NCBI GenBank assembly: GCA_012295225.1
Contig: WMKK01000006.1
Coordinates: forward strand, 434,001 to 498,000
Direction: 5' to 3'
Length of the DNA: 64,000 bases
Origin: Ostreococcus mediterraneus
Lineage: Eukaryota > Chlorophyta > Mamiellophyceae > Mamiellales > Bathycoccaceae
Part shown: one piece after another, positions 37,601-46,607 of the stretch
How positions within the stretch are numbered: the stretch's first letter is position 1
Layout of the letters: each line of letters opens with the position of its first letter
The notes under the pieces: generated by a model
Seen by the model: only the letters and a program-made list of their open reading frames with translations
Told to the model about the DNA's origin: nothing
Databases searched by the model: none
Translations under genes and position numbers: made by a program

Positions 37601-37803
37601 ACCGCACCGCCGTGATGCGCGATCGCCTTGGCCAACTCGCTCACCGTCGCGCGCGGCACGCTCGTTAAACCTCGCAGCGAAATCACGCACGAGTGCAAAA
37701 ACGGCTCCCCGAATTCAACGACGAGCGACGCCGGCGACGTCATCGTCGTCGTCGTCGCCGCGAACGCGCGCGCGGGGCGTGCGGGCGCATCCGTGGGTGT
37801 CAT
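34675..37803 (-). CDS. Multi-BRCT-domain protein
   Basis: A 1042-residue nuclear protein with paired BRCT domains at both ends, as in DNA-damage scaffolds. N-terminal BRCTs (about 20-210) include HSCVISLRGLTSVPRATVSE, then AFKDCVVCVTGYNGQRRRDV and MVKVLGGTYQKVFDRGVTHL. A middle region (about 350-640) has NAWFSFFEDAEAEPLTDAPN and no family that I recognise. After an acidic/basic linker, C-terminal BRCTs (about 745-955) include KYSTLVRRLGAILCSGHEWE, TTHVVFGA, HLVDESFLVECASAG and VLVVTPEFFKSWI. The tail is rich in Lys/Arg and ends RVGKRRRALKDSN, probably a nuclear signal. BRCT pairs bind phosphopeptides at repair sites; the exact orthologue (a plant BRCT protein or TopBP1 relative) is not resolved. 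The start at 37803 (MTPTDAP) is chosen; the frame is open to 37947. Confidence 0.78.
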   Translation of the reverse strand: MTPTDAPARPARAFAATTTTMTSPASLVVEFGEPFLHSCVISLRGLTSVPRATVSELAKAIAHHGGAVVMDDDGGDAAVAVRGEVTHVAVEDASATLGDAERNARVVSAEWIRACLSAKTLLDVDSNVLYVPPRSVAGLEAFKDCVVCVTGYNGQRRRDVETMVKVLGGTYQKVFDRGVTHLVAFEFSGAKWERARGWTTAKIVNHRWLEECVRRWARVDEAAFGLRSGKEEDELANAVPDSEDEDGVEDATRKELSVVPDSMGTTTTSTMMTARANASSADANAFTSQLETAPLTLSAKKKVQTPSAVKEDNKRSASKSASKGAAWRSPDWVEEERRGARVAVSKRSRIDPKYKEALQGNCTQPEDMFHGLVGSPDDVEKAFGGRYAPNNAWFSFFEDAEAEPLTDAPNVDEFCTLLASGRGRVENEDNETRMARIRNGEIRFDVFDQGISERQEEEILREGNGLCMRTLYSGTVILLDESLRNDCEGIIKFVDDLEMQQKQGPLGAWIQAMIRVETAKQPVVGERVRAGADALLTTFLTYMHLAHSFQGTDYAQLFNGDGSFASADKVITLPARKPGNLAGVVLAPVDRTVRDVVAGYYELLAGPSEPDPTQRPASQLVPSGIEEEEDEERVDEEEPVMAPVEDFAPEQEERVENQAPEPERRGRDASKASTSKDSMTKTTRKTATTTTKVVAKAAKAPSKPKTKPTVTKAATPAFVTKAYVALSGFSSVDIKKYSTLVRRLGAILCSGHEWEPSTTHVVFGARGSRSIKFLAGAISGAHLVDESFLVECASAGKIVDVRDKHLWRGGRGAEMGVIDAQATKHWSTVAPHSAFKGLSIALLPFEPSAKIDRAMLDVVLRAGGASLSSVSSKGDVCLTQAEVPDIVITDHADVRTPTAVPRLAPLIDACAGGVLVVTPEFFKSWISTPGALLDAHCLFGASASTSENDAVIDALSKRGACVTVAAPAAPASPHVDDVNTTKTKTKNAQPTKAKARQTPARAEKPAEQAVLLSQRQTRAKRAENAPLAERVGKRRRALKDSN

Positions 37804-38164
37804 CGCGCGCGTCTGCAGTCGTCTCGCGCGTCGCGCGCGCGTGTGAAGGCGCGCGAGCGACCGACGTACGGACAGCAACAGGTGGCTGAGAATTTGAATT
37901 TTTGGGTGGGGGGTCATCGACCAATTATGACTCAAAGAGCTACGCACATCACAGAATAGATGGAATGAAACGTGTGGGCTCGAGCCGGGTGCGACAGTGT
38001 ACGACGCGTGCGCGCCATCGAGTGCGAGTGCGATACGTGCGGATAAAACCTACGCCTGTGCATCGGGTTCATCGGCGCGGGGCGTGAAGCGGACGACGAC
38101 GACGACGTGAGCGACGAGGACGACGATCGAAACCTTTGGTTTTTGAATTTCGACAGCTGACGGT
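37804..38164. promoter_or_regulatory. Divergent promoter region, BRCT gene and SANT/U-box gene
   Basis: About 360 bases. The left part stays open in frame with the BRCT gene, and the right part has short GACGACGAC runs (about 38093-38130). No defined element was recognised. Confidence 0.3.
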
Positions 38165-39661
38165 ATGGAGAACGACATGTCCGTCGCGAACGCGCACGGG
38201 GAGACGACGAACGCGTCGCAGGAGAAGCACGGGTGGATGATGGATGACGATGACGATGGGTTGACGGAAGAGCAACGGAGAATGATTGCTGAACGCGTCG
38301 CGGCGTTGCAGAATAGATTTAAAAAGTTTGAGGAAAAGACGATGAAGGAGAAGATCGACGAGCTCATGTTGGCGAACAGTGACGTTCAATTGACGGAGAG
38401 AGAGGCGGATATGATATTGAAGGTGTGTAATGGTAATGAGTTCGAGGCGAGCGATCGATTAGGCGAAGCGGAGGATGGGGAGGCGTTTTTGATGAGCATT
38501 CGATCGATGATCGCCGAGGAGGACGCGTTGAAGCGTGTGGGTTCTTCAAAATCTAGAGCGGTGCAAGCGGCGAACGAGAGATTGCAGAGGAAGATTGAAC
38601 GCATGAGAAAGCGTCGGGCATCGTTCGGGTTAGGTGACGAGTCCGAGGAAGAGTTACCGGAGGAGGAAGATTTATTTCATACTGAATATATTTTGGAGGA
38701 GAGCCTCGGCGTGCAATTCGTGCGACACACGAAGAAGCACGTTGGCGTCCGACGATTGCGACTCGATGATGCGATTGCGCGCGTCCAAGAAGCCGCGGTC
38801 GCAGCAGCTGAAGAAGGCGCGGAAGCCCCTGCAGACCTGTACGAAGGTTGGTCCGATGCGCGCGTGAAGGCTTGGAAGAATCGCGAAAAGAATGAAAATC
38901 AATACTATTATCGCTTCAACGCGCCTGGCGAAAAGCAATCCAACGGCAAGTGGACGGACACAGAGCACGAACTCTTCATGGAAACTATCGCCGCACTTCC
39001 CGATGGCAAAGCTGATTACCAGTGGGGGACGTTCTCCAAGGCTATTCCCGGACGTGTGGGGTACCAATGTTCGAATTACTATCGCTCCTTGGTGAAGAAC
39101 GGCATCATCGTGGACACCAACTACATGGTTGACGAAAAGGGTGAACTTCGATTCAATTTTAAGAACAAAGGGTTTGATCGCGTGGAACAACCAGAGGGTA
39201 GCGAACAGCGCGTTTTCGTCAAGGTTGTGCGCGTGCCCAAGCCTAAAGCTCCAAAGGCACCAAAGCCAAAGCCTAAGCCAAAGAAGAAGAAGAAATTGGA
39301 CGACGACGACAAGGCGTTTCAGTGTAGCGTCAGACCCACGGTCGTTCGCTCAAGTGGACGCGCTGCGAAGCGATCGTATGCCGATGGCGAGGACGAAGAC
39401 GACGATGGAGAGTTCGAGGAACTTCCTGTGCTTCCTGGATTTATCGATCCCATCACTAGACTCCCCGTGGAGGAGCCGACAATTTCGCCGTACGGTCACG
39501 TCGCTGGCTACGAAACGTGGTGCCGAATTCTCCGAAGCAGCGATGCCCCGGATGTGTGCCCTTTCACCAAGCAACCTCTCAAACGCCGTGAACTCGTCAA
39601 ACTCACGCATGAAAACATCGGAGAGTACGCGTCCAAAATTGTCGAGAACCAACAAATGTAA
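38165..39661 (+). CDS. SANT/Myb-like protein with C-terminal U-box-like domain
   Basis: A 498-residue protein. The N-terminal third is acidic and helical (EEQRRMIAERVAALQNRFKK). A SANT/Myb-like domain at about 255-310 reads GKWTDTEHELFMETIAALPD, then WGTFSKAIPGRVGYQCSNYY, with the spaced aromatic residues expected. A lysine-proline stretch (KAPKAPKPKPKPKKKKK) is a likely nuclear signal. The last 75 residues resemble a U-box: GFIDPITRLPVEEPTISPYG, a Tyr-Glu-Thr-Trp core, then DVCPFTKQPLKRRELVKL. U-boxes are E2-binding ubiquitin ligase modules, so a chromatin-associated ligase is possible, but the loop is divergent and this is inference. I do not recognise a named orthologue. Confidence 0.7.
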   Translation: MENDMSVANAHGETTNASQEKHGWMMDDDDDGLTEEQRRMIAERVAALQNRFKKFEEKTMKEKIDELMLANSDVQLTEREADMILKVCNGNEFEASDRLGEAEDGEAFLMSIRSMIAEEDALKRVGSSKSRAVQAANERLQRKIERMRKRRASFGLGDESEEELPEEEDLFHTEYILEESLGVQFVRHTKKHVGVRRLRLDDAIARVQEAAVAAAEEGAEAPADLYEGWSDARVKAWKNREKNENQYYYRFNAPGEKQSNGKWTDTEHELFMETIAALPDGKADYQWGTFSKAIPGRVGYQCSNYYRSLVKNGIIVDTNYMVDEKGELRFNFKNKGFDRVEQPEGSEQRVFVKVVRVPKPKAPKAPKPKPKPKKKKKLDDDDKAFQCSVRPTVVRSSGRAAKRSYADGEDEDDDGEFEELPVLPGFIDPITRLPVEEPTISPYGHVAGYETWCRILRSSDAPDVCPFTKQPLKRRELVKLTHENIGEYASKIVENQQM

Positions 39662-39735
39662 AGCGTTACTTGTGTAATACTCAAACTTTTTGAACCTCAC
39701 TCGCCGCCTCGTCGGCGCGCCAGTCGATCGTCGCC

Positions 39736-40029
39736 ATGCCAGAAGGAGAGATTCCAACGAACGCCGTGCGGCAACTCGGCTCGGGCTATCGTCGCATGTC
39801 GACCCCGACGCATCCGACCGAAGGTGATTTCCTGTCACTCAAAACGGAAGAGATGTTGTTCGGTTTCATCTTTGCAATCATGGCGTACAAGGTGTGGCAA
39901 AACCTCAGAGGTTTGAGAGCTTATTGGAAGTATGTTCGCACGCCAAATTCGCCCATGACGGATCACGACATGGAGGATGACGATGCGTATGACGACGACG
40001 ACGAGGAGGAGGATAGGAAGTTTGATTGA
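39736..40029 (+). CDS. Small single-pass membrane protein, unknown
   Basis: A 97-residue protein. One hydrophobic helix (MLFGFIFAIMAYKVWQNL, about 40-57) is followed by a basic stretch (RGLRAYWKYVR) and a strongly acidic tail (DMEDDDAYDDDDEEEDRKFD). By the positive-inside rule the C-terminal side of the helix would face the cytosol or matrix. The ATG at 39736 has context GCCATGCC. The gene lies 74 bases after the SANT/U-box gene on the same strand. No family recognised, but the composition and clean structure support a real gene. Confidence 0.6.
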   Translation: MPEGEIPTNAVRQLGSGYRRMSTPTHPTEGDFLSLKTEEMLFGFIFAIMAYKVWQNLRGLRAYWKYVRTPNSPMTDHDMEDDDAYDDDDEEEDRKFD

Positions 40030-40140
40030 CGCGGTGGGGCGATCAGCGACGGTGACGGCGCACGCGAGAGAGGTAGAATGATATTGAATTGAGTAGCATG
40101 GTGTTGTAAGTATTTTACATGTATATAGAAGATGTATTCG

Positions 40141-43100
40141 TTACGCGTCTACGCGAGCAGGCGCCATTTTCATGATTTTGATGTCTTCAGCGTTCGCGTC
40201 GACTGCTGAAATATCCTGCGGCGTGATGAAAATGAACTGCTTGTCCACGTGCTTTCGCGCGAATTTGAGGAGCGAGTCGATAGAAACCTTTCGGTTTACG
40301 GCATCCATGAACACATCAAACTCATCCATTGCGCTAAAAGGCGATTCATTGGTATCGCCGAGAGAAAGATTAAATGCGAGTGTAGAGTACGACCGCTCGC
40401 CGCCACTCATTGAACGCATATCCTTCACAGATTTACCCTTTTCTCCATCCTTCACTTCAAGCGACAACGTGGCGTCCTTGAAATCGACGAGAACACGCCC
40501 GGAGTGACCCTTCTTGCTCATGTAATAGTTGAACCGATGCGACACGATTTTTGAGATTTCAGTCGCGCGCACTTGCACTTGTTTCTGGCGAGCCTTGACA
40601 CCTTTTCTCAATTGACCGTAAAGTTTCATAGACCTGCCGAAGCCTGAATCCAACTTGGCAAGCTTTCTAGACTCGAACGATAATTCATCACTTATCTCTT
40701 CAAATGGTCGCTTGTGACGCTGTTCCTCAGTCCGCATCTGTTCCTTTGAGTTTTCATACATGCGAAGAAGTTTTTCAGGTTCGATATTGATATCACCCGC
40801 CTCAACCGCTTCTGACCGCGTGCATATCGCTGTCGTTTGCTCTGCGCACGTCTCGATCTCTTCATGCATCGCAGCAACAGTCTGCTCAGCGAGAGCGATG
40901 ATGGGATCGGCGTCACGAAGTTGCTCCTCCTTGCGGGCAATGCTCTTCGCCGTGGAGACGCTCAAATCTGTCGCGGCGCTGAGATTGTTCGTCAACTCTC
41001 TGGCGTGCTCCTTGAACGATTCACCGAGCGCTTGTTTCTCAGCCAATGCGTTCTTAGCGTCATCATATGCCTTTTGCTTTTCTTCACATTCGCGTTCAAT
41101 TTCTGCGAGGGAACTTCTGTGAGTAATGAGTTCGGCGTTCAAGCTATCAAGCTCGTCTTGAAGCGCGCTCACGTCGTAGCCGGCGGCACTCGTGTCCTCG
41201 GCATCACTCTTTGCTTGCTCTAACGCACGACGCGCATCATGTGCCGCGGAGATGAGTTTCTTCAAATCGTCCTGAGCCTTCACAAGCGCAGATTCAACAT
41301 CTTTAACAGCCTTGCTTGCTGCGACTTGCGCCGCGCTCGCACGCTTGGCGTTTTCTTGCTCCTCTTTAATTCTCGCTTCGAATTGCTTGATTTGTGACTT
41401 TGAATCTGCCCCCAACTTGCGCGCCGTGTTCATGTTCTTGAACGCCTCGTTTCTCGTAGTATTTCCGCTGCTGAAAATTTTACGCAAAGGAGTGTAGATG
41501 CTTCCAATGTTCTTTGCTTTTGCTTCATTGCTGTTGAACAACGCCACGGCGGGTCCTTCATCCTTCAAGAGAACAGAGTTTTCAATTTGACACTGGTCGA
41601 CGCAGAGATTAAAAATCACATCATGCGTGCACTCAATCACACTCATAACCGTGGTAAATTGACTTGGATTCGGTACGCGTTCGCTCGGGATGTTATACCG
41701 CTGGCGATTGAAATTGACGCACACGACGTTGACATTCGGCACTCCGCACTCTTGCGCGAGTTTACGAACCTTGTCCATATCCTGCGGTGTTGCGACGACA
41801 AATGAATTCATCACACCAGAAAGACACTCTTCCACAGGAGTAACCCACTCTTGATTTTTCAGAGTAATGTGCGTGCCGACTGGACCAAGAGGAGGCTTTG
41901 AGAAGTCACCGCGACGGCGCTCGATCGCATCAACCAGCGCGGGCATTTTCGAGTGATACAACACGAGCTTATTGCTTGAAGTGCTTTTCAACGTCGCAAT
42001 TTGCTTGCGAATGTTATCAATCCCCGCCTCGATTCCACGATGTCTTTGCGCACACACTGTACTTTCTCGCTTAGAGTTCTGTCTTGTGGATTCGAGTTGT
42101 TCAATGTGCTGCTCGCATTGCGTGACGTCGGCTTTTGCCTGCACCATAGCCTGATTAAATCGCTGAATATTCGCCTCAACTTGCGTCGTTTCGCCTTTTT
42201 GCATATCAACAACGCGCTGGATTTTCGTTTCGGCATCTTTGGTCTTCTTGGACAGTTGCTTAATCTTGGTTTCCTCGGTCAACTGGTCAGTTTTCACCTT
42301 TTGCAACTGGCGAGCCGCTTCCTTGTACTCAGCTTCAATAGCCCGGCGTTCAGCTGCCGTGGTTGTGACCTTTGCCATGTATTCATCATGTTGACCTTGG
42401 AAGATGTCTTTTTGCTTCTTTGCGTCATCGCGAGCTTTCTCGAGTTTGGAAATTTGTTCGATTAACTTCGCCTTTTCGTCTTGATATTTGGCCAATTTCC
42501 CGCGCTCCTCTGCCAACTTTCGTTCCATCTGCGTAATCTTGGACCAAGCGTAGCGCCTTCTAAAATCAATGGATTTCGATCGAAGCTGCTCGACGCGCTC
42601 AAACGCGTTCAACTCGTGCTGCAACGCCTCAATATTCTTCTTCAGCACGGGGATGTTTTCGTTGTGCTCGTCGAGCACCATCTTCATCTCGTCCACAGAG
42701 TTCTTCGCAATCATCGCGCGTTCTTGCACCGCTTGCAACAACGTCGCGCGCAAGAAAAACTCATACTTCTTGCCATCGTCACCACTGTTCAAAAATTGCT
42801 TCGCCATGTCTTGCGTCATCACCACGATTGGGTTGTCGACGTCGATGGCAAAGTGGTCCGTGATTCTCGCCAACTCATCCGATTTGGTCCCGATCGTCTC
42901 CCCTTGTGCATTCTTAATCTTCAACGAATTCGCGCCAACCTTAGCCAAAACCTTTTCAATGATAATCGTTCGCCCGTACGTCGCCGGCATAAACGCATCC
43001 TCGCCATCGTTTGAAATCACCACCGTCAACTTGGCTTGTTGCGTCCCAGACTTGATCATCCCCTTCACACTCTTCGTCGACGATCGCCCCACCGACTTTG

Positions 43101-43293
43101 CCTTTGCCCCGAGCGCAACCGTGAGCGCCGTCAACACCGCAGACTTCCCCGACCCGTTCTCACCGACAATGTAGTTGATCCGCGGCCCGAGCTCGACGGT
43201 TAAGTGATGATGACACATGAAGTTCACCATGACCACCTTGACGAACGACCCGGCGCTGCCGGGGTGGTACATCGCGATGTTTGCCTTACCCAT
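40141..43293 (-). CDS. SMC6: SMC6, Structural Maintenance of Chromosomes 6
   Basis: A 1050-residue SMC6 subunit of the SMC5/6 complex, which acts in homologous recombination and replication-fork repair. The N-terminal head has VVMVNFMCHHHLTVELGPRI and Walker A IVGENGSGKSAVLTAL; long coiled-coil arms flank a hinge region near residues 430-600; the C-terminal head has the ABC signature MRSMSGGERSYSTLAF and the SMC6-type Walker B region PFSAMDEFDVFMDAVNRKVS. The DEFDVFMD run is characteristic of SMC6 rather than SMC5. The frame is open to a GTG at 43323, but the first ATG (MGKANIAMYHPG, 43293) is the start. NSE1 of the same complex is coded about 8 kb downstream on the other strand. Confidence 0.95.
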   Translation of the reverse strand: MGKANIAMYHPGSAGSFVKVVMVNFMCHHHLTVELGPRINYIVGENGSGKSAVLTALTVALGAKAKSVGRSSTKSVKGMIKSGTQQAKLTVVISNDGEDAFMPATYGRTIIIEKVLAKVGANSLKIKNAQGETIGTKSDELARITDHFAIDVDNPIVVMTQDMAKQFLNSGDDGKKYEFFLRATLLQAVQERAMIAKNSVDEMKMVLDEHNENIPVLKKNIEALQHELNAFERVEQLRSKSIDFRRRYAWSKITQMERKLAEERGKLAKYQDEKAKLIEQISKLEKARDDAKKQKDIFQGQHDEYMAKVTTTAAERRAIEAEYKEAARQLQKVKTDQLTEETKIKQLSKKTKDAETKIQRVVDMQKGETTQVEANIQRFNQAMVQAKADVTQCEQHIEQLESTRQNSKRESTVCAQRHRGIEAGIDNIRKQIATLKSTSSNKLVLYHSKMPALVDAIERRRGDFSKPPLGPVGTHITLKNQEWVTPVEECLSGVMNSFVVATPQDMDKVRKLAQECGVPNVNVVCVNFNRQRYNIPSERVPNPSQFTTVMSVIECTHDVIFNLCVDQCQIENSVLLKDEGPAVALFNSNEAKAKNIGSIYTPLRKIFSSGNTTRNEAFKNMNTARKLGADSKSQIKQFEARIKEEQENAKRASAAQVAASKAVKDVESALVKAQDDLKKLISAAHDARRALEQAKSDAEDTSAAGYDVSALQDELDSLNAELITHRSSLAEIERECEEKQKAYDDAKNALAEKQALGESFKEHARELTNNLSAATDLSVSTAKSIARKEEQLRDADPIIALAEQTVAAMHEEIETCAEQTTAICTRSEAVEAGDINIEPEKLLRMYENSKEQMRTEEQRHKRPFEEISDELSFESRKLAKLDSGFGRSMKLYGQLRKGVKARQKQVQVRATEISKIVSHRFNYYMSKKGHSGRVLVDFKDATLSLEVKDGEKGKSVKDMRSMSGGERSYSTLAFNLSLGDTNESPFSAMDEFDVFMDAVNRKVSIDSLLKFARKHVDKQFIFITPQDISAVDANAEDIKIMKMAPARVDA

Positions 43294-43442
43294 GGCGATC
43301 GCGTGGGCGTCGTGAACGTCCACGCGCGTGCGTGCGTGCGGTGCGCTTGTGCGAACGCGGCGACTCGCGCGTCAGTGAGTGCGCACGCGTGACTCATTTT
43401 CAAATTTTTTCAGCCAGCTGTCGACGCCATTGCGCGTCCGTC

Positions 43443-44672
43443 ATGTTTCGCGCCATCCAGCGCGCGCGGCTGGACTTGCTCTCCGCGCGCGATCGCGATT
43501 ACACCAGAATCGATCGCTGCGCGTGCGATGCGCGCGTGGCGCACGCCGGGGCGTCGCCCGCGACGTGTGCGCAGGTGCATTCGTACGCGTACACGTCGCC
43601 CGAATCGAGTCTGTGCGAGCGCGCGTTTTTGAATGCGTTTTGGGACTATCTTGTGCGCGAATGGTGCCCGTTGTGGATCGCGCCGAACGCGATGACGCTC
43701 ATGGGGACGTTCTTTTGCGCGGTGGCGTACGTGGGGGTGTTGACGATGTCGCCAGAGTTGACGTTCGCGGCGCCCAGGTGGTGCTACGCGGCGTTCGCGA
43801 TGTGCATGTTTCTTTATCAAACATTCGACGGGTGCGACGGGAAGCAAGCGCGGCGAACGAAGAGTGGAAGTCCGCTCGGGGAGGTTATTGATCACGGCTG
43901 TGATGCGCTGGCGATGTGCGTGTATCCGGTGATTGTGTGTGATATTTTTGGCGTCGGATTCGCGACGAGCGCGGCGCGGTTGACTACAGTTTCGGTGTTG
44001 CTCATCGGACGGGCGATGTTCGTGGTGGATACGGTGTCGAGCACGTATACCGGGGTGTTGCCCGTGAGCCGATTCCTGGATTCACAAGAGGTGCAGTTGA
44101 TTTCGCAAACGGTTTTTATTGTTGCGGCGTTGTTTGGGAACGAGGTGCTATCTGCAGAGATTTCCATTCCGGGCGTGGGATTGACGACCACCGTCGGAAG
44201 GTGCGGCGCGATATTCTGCATCACCGTCGGCGCCGTGGCGCGACTCGGAACGTTTTATGGCACGATCATGGGCGATAAATATAAAGCGCCGCCGCACTGG
44301 CCGAAATACCGTAGTCCGATGGGAATCGCGGCGCGATGCGCCTTTGTCGAGGCGATGCACGGCGCGTGCTTGTATTACGCGCCTAATTTCGCGTACGCGC
44401 ACGCCACGAGCGCGTTGTTGTACGGCGAATCCGAAGCGCGCATCATGTCTATTCGAGTTTCAGACCCGGACTTCCCCGTGACAAATTTTTTAGCTTTATT
44501 CATCATGTTTTTGACGACGTTGGTGCCCAAAGGCGATGCGTTTTCGAGCGGCGTCCTCATCGGCGCCGCCATGTTCTTGTTGATTCATCGCGTGGGGAAT
44601 CTCGCGGCGCAAATCACGGGTTGCTTGGGATTGCATCCAAACATATTTGTATTGCGCCCTAAGATAAAGTAG
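43443..44672 (+). CDS. CDP-choline/ethanolamine: diacylglycerol aminoalcohol phosphotransferase
   Basis: A 409-residue integral membrane enzyme of the CDP-alcohol phosphatidyltransferase family, which makes phosphatidylethanolamine and/or phosphatidylcholine from diacylglycerol in the ER or Golgi. The catalytic motif DG-x2-AR-x8-G-x3-D-x3-D is complete in DGCDGKQARRTKSGSPLGEV followed by IDHGCD. WIAPNAMTLMGTFFCAVAYV before it and about seven to ten further hydrophobic helices fit the AAPT/EPT group. Choline versus ethanolamine preference cannot be read from sequence. The start at 43443 (MFRAIQRARLD) is the first ATG that leaves a promoter; the divergent SMC6 start is 149 bases away. Confidence 0.9.
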   Translation: MFRAIQRARLDLLSARDRDYTRIDRCACDARVAHAGASPATCAQVHSYAYTSPESSLCERAFLNAFWDYLVREWCPLWIAPNAMTLMGTFFCAVAYVGVLTMSPELTFAAPRWCYAAFAMCMFLYQTFDGCDGKQARRTKSGSPLGEVIDHGCDALAMCVYPVIVCDIFGVGFATSAARLTTVSVLLIGRAMFVVDTVSSTYTGVLPVSRFLDSQEVQLISQTVFIVAALFGNEVLSAEISIPGVGLTTTVGRCGAIFCITVGAVARLGTFYGTIMGDKYKAPPHWPKYRSPMGIAARCAFVEAMHGACLYYAPNFAYAHATSALLYGESEARIMSIRVSDPDFPVTNFLALFIMFLTTLVPKGDAFSSGVLIGAAMFLLIHRVGNLAAQITGCLGLHPNIFVLRPKIK

Positions 44673-44750
44673 AACTAGAGCAGCGCTATTTGATTTATTA
44701 ATCCATTCGCATTAAAAATAAAGTCACTAGTACTGACGTCGTCGTCTCGC

Positions 44751-45764
44751 TTAGACGCGCTCGCATTCAAGCAAGCGCGAGAAATAGAAGGACGTCGCGG
44801 TCATTTGGCGACGCTTGACGCGGAAACCCGCCGCCGCGAGGGCAGCCTCGACGTCGCCCTCGTCGTGGAGGTACGCGCGGGTCGCCTTGGACGGTCCCGG
44901 GAACAATTCGCCGATGCGCTTCAAGATGAGGTAGGACACCGTCTTCGGGGCGAAAGAGATGATGAGCTTCTTGCTGCTCAAGCTCGCCAAGTGGGAAATC
45001 ATACCATCGACGCGATCTTTCGGGTAGTGAATCATGACGTCAATGCACGTCACCATGTCGTACTGACCCGTGCATTCTTCGAGGCCCATCGCGTCGAATT
45101 TGGGCGCTTGCGCCGGCGCCTTTGCGCCCGCCGCGACTTGGTCGTTGAATCGGCGTTCAGCCTCGCCAACCATGGCGCTGGAAATATCACTCGCACTCAC
45201 GCTCGCCCCCTTGAGCGCCAACGGAATAGCCAAAGACCCAGTTCCGCACCCGGCATCGCATACCGTCACGCCGTTCAAGTCGTCATTCTTCAACCAGTTG
45301 AGCACCTTGTCCACGGTTTGTTGGTGTCCGTTACGAATATCCAACTGCACCTTGTTCACATCCTCCGTCTCGCCATAAATCTTATTCCAACGTTCAAAAC
45401 CAGTGGTATCGAAGTAGTTACGCACCGAAGCCGCCTCATCGCCACCAGTTTCGGACATCATCGTCTCCCGACGCTTGCTCGGATCAGTCAGCACCAACGC
45501 CGCGCCCGCGCCCGCGAGCACGACCGCCCCGCCGATGGCGAACCCAGCGCCCGCGGCAACCTCCGCAACCTCATTCGCGTGTGCCGCGTGCGCGCTCGCC
45601 AGCGTCGCGATCGCCGTCGTCGCCGTCGACACCGCCGCACCCGCGCGCGTCGCGCTCGATGGCGTCTTATCCACCGTCGCCCGCGTAATCATCGCCTTTC
45701 GCGAGGCCTTTGGCGCCGTCACGCGCGCGCGCGCGCCGGCGATGTGCACGTTCATGGTCGACAT
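44751..45764 (-). CDS. CHLM: Magnesium-protoporphyrin IX methyltransferase
   Basis: A 337-residue plastid enzyme that methylates Mg-protoporphyrin IX with S-adenosylmethionine, an early committed step of chlorophyll synthesis. A Thr/Ala-rich transit peptide is followed by a hydrophobic segment (about 65-90, GFAIGGAVVLAGAGAALVL). The catalytic domain has VRNYFDTTGFERWNKIYGE, SAM motif I VTVCDAGCGTGSLAIPLAL, VSASDISSAMVGEAERRF, YDMVTCIDVMIHYP and KKLIISFAPKT, all as in plant CHLM. The start at 45764 (MSTMNVHIAG) begins the transit peptide; the frame is open to 45902. It diverges from POLD4 with 253 bases between starts. Confidence 0.95.
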   Translation of the reverse strand: MSTMNVHIAGARARVTAPKASRKAMITRATVDKTPSSATRAGAAVSTATTAIATLASAHAAHANEVAEVAAGAGFAIGGAVVLAGAGAALVLTDPSKRRETMMSETGGDEAASVRNYFDTTGFERWNKIYGETEDVNKVQLDIRNGHQQTVDKVLNWLKNDDLNGVTVCDAGCGTGSLAIPLALKGASVSASDISSAMVGEAERRFNDQVAAGAKAPAQAPKFDAMGLEECTGQYDMVTCIDVMIHYPKDRVDGMISHLASLSSKKLIISFAPKTVSYLILKRIGELFPGPSKATRAYLHDEGDVEAALAAAGFRVKRRQMTATSFYFSRLLECERV

Positions 45765-46017
45765 CGTCGTTTGGTGGGTCGTGCGCGTGCGCGTGTGCGG
45801 TGTCGCGGCGTCGACGGCGCGATTCGGAGCGCGCGCGCCACCATCGAGACGAGATCTCAAAAAGTGAACCCCGTCACGGTATCTATTCTCCCGAAACAAC
45901 ACATCGACGAATCATGATTCGAGAAGCACGAGGGACTGTTTTAAGTGGATTGCGAGCGATGATTCGCGCGCGATTGGGACGCACGCGAGAGCGCGACGCG
46001 CGACGGAGATCGCCGCC

Positions 46018-46440
46018 ATGCCGCCGCGCGCGAAGAAAATCACCGATGCGTTCAAGGCGCAGAAGGCCTCCGCGGTCGCCGCGCACGGCAAGGCCAAGGC
46101 GCAAGGTACGGAGCGTTGTGATGACGATGTGTCGAAGAATTGACGCGTACGTCGAGGGTGACTGACTGACGACGACGAACCGTCGCGTACGCACGCAGTG
46201 GTGACGATCGCGAACGATGACGACGACGACACAAAGCTCGAGGAGGACTTACACGAGCTCAAGACGTTTGATTTAACCATGAAGTACGGTCCGTGCATTG
46301 GATTGACGCGATTGGAGCGATTCGACCGCGCCGAGGCGCACGGATTGTCGCCGCCAAAAAAGGTTTTAGAAATCATCCATCGTCGCGGAGACGATGCAAA
46401 GTGGACGGAATGTTTGTGGCACGGCACGCGTATTACGTGA
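46018..46440 (+). CDS. POLD4: DNA polymerase delta subunit 4
   Basis: Two exons, 46018-46105 and 46199-46440, give a 109-residue small subunit of DNA polymerase delta. The 93-base intron has donor GTACGG, GTGACTGACTGAC at about 46158-46170 and acceptor CAG; it splits a Val codon after the first base. The N-terminus MPPRAKKITDAFKA resembles the PCNA-binding KRLITDSY motif of human POLD4. The conserved C-terminal half reads LHELKTFDLTMKYGPCIGLT, RLERFDRAEAHGLSPPKKVL and TECLWHGTRIT, matching FDL.. YGPC.G.TRL.RW.RA...GL.PP in the family. An acidic linker joins the halves. Confidence 0.93.
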
Positions 46441-46607
46441 TTGAACGATTGGGAGTAGAGAGGGATGACATTTGTGATATAATTTGTGTTTTGATGACGT
46501 TTGGTGCCCGCTTTACGCGCCGCCGCCGACGCGCACTCGACTGTATTGTGCGACGCGACGCGACGCGACGCGGCGCGACGAACGCGACGAACGCGACGTG
46601 ATACGCG

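Noticed and set aside
44805-45917. A 370-codon plus-strand frame opposite CHLM
   Set aside because: Arg-rich shadow with no motif, while the opposite strand codes a full methyltransferase.
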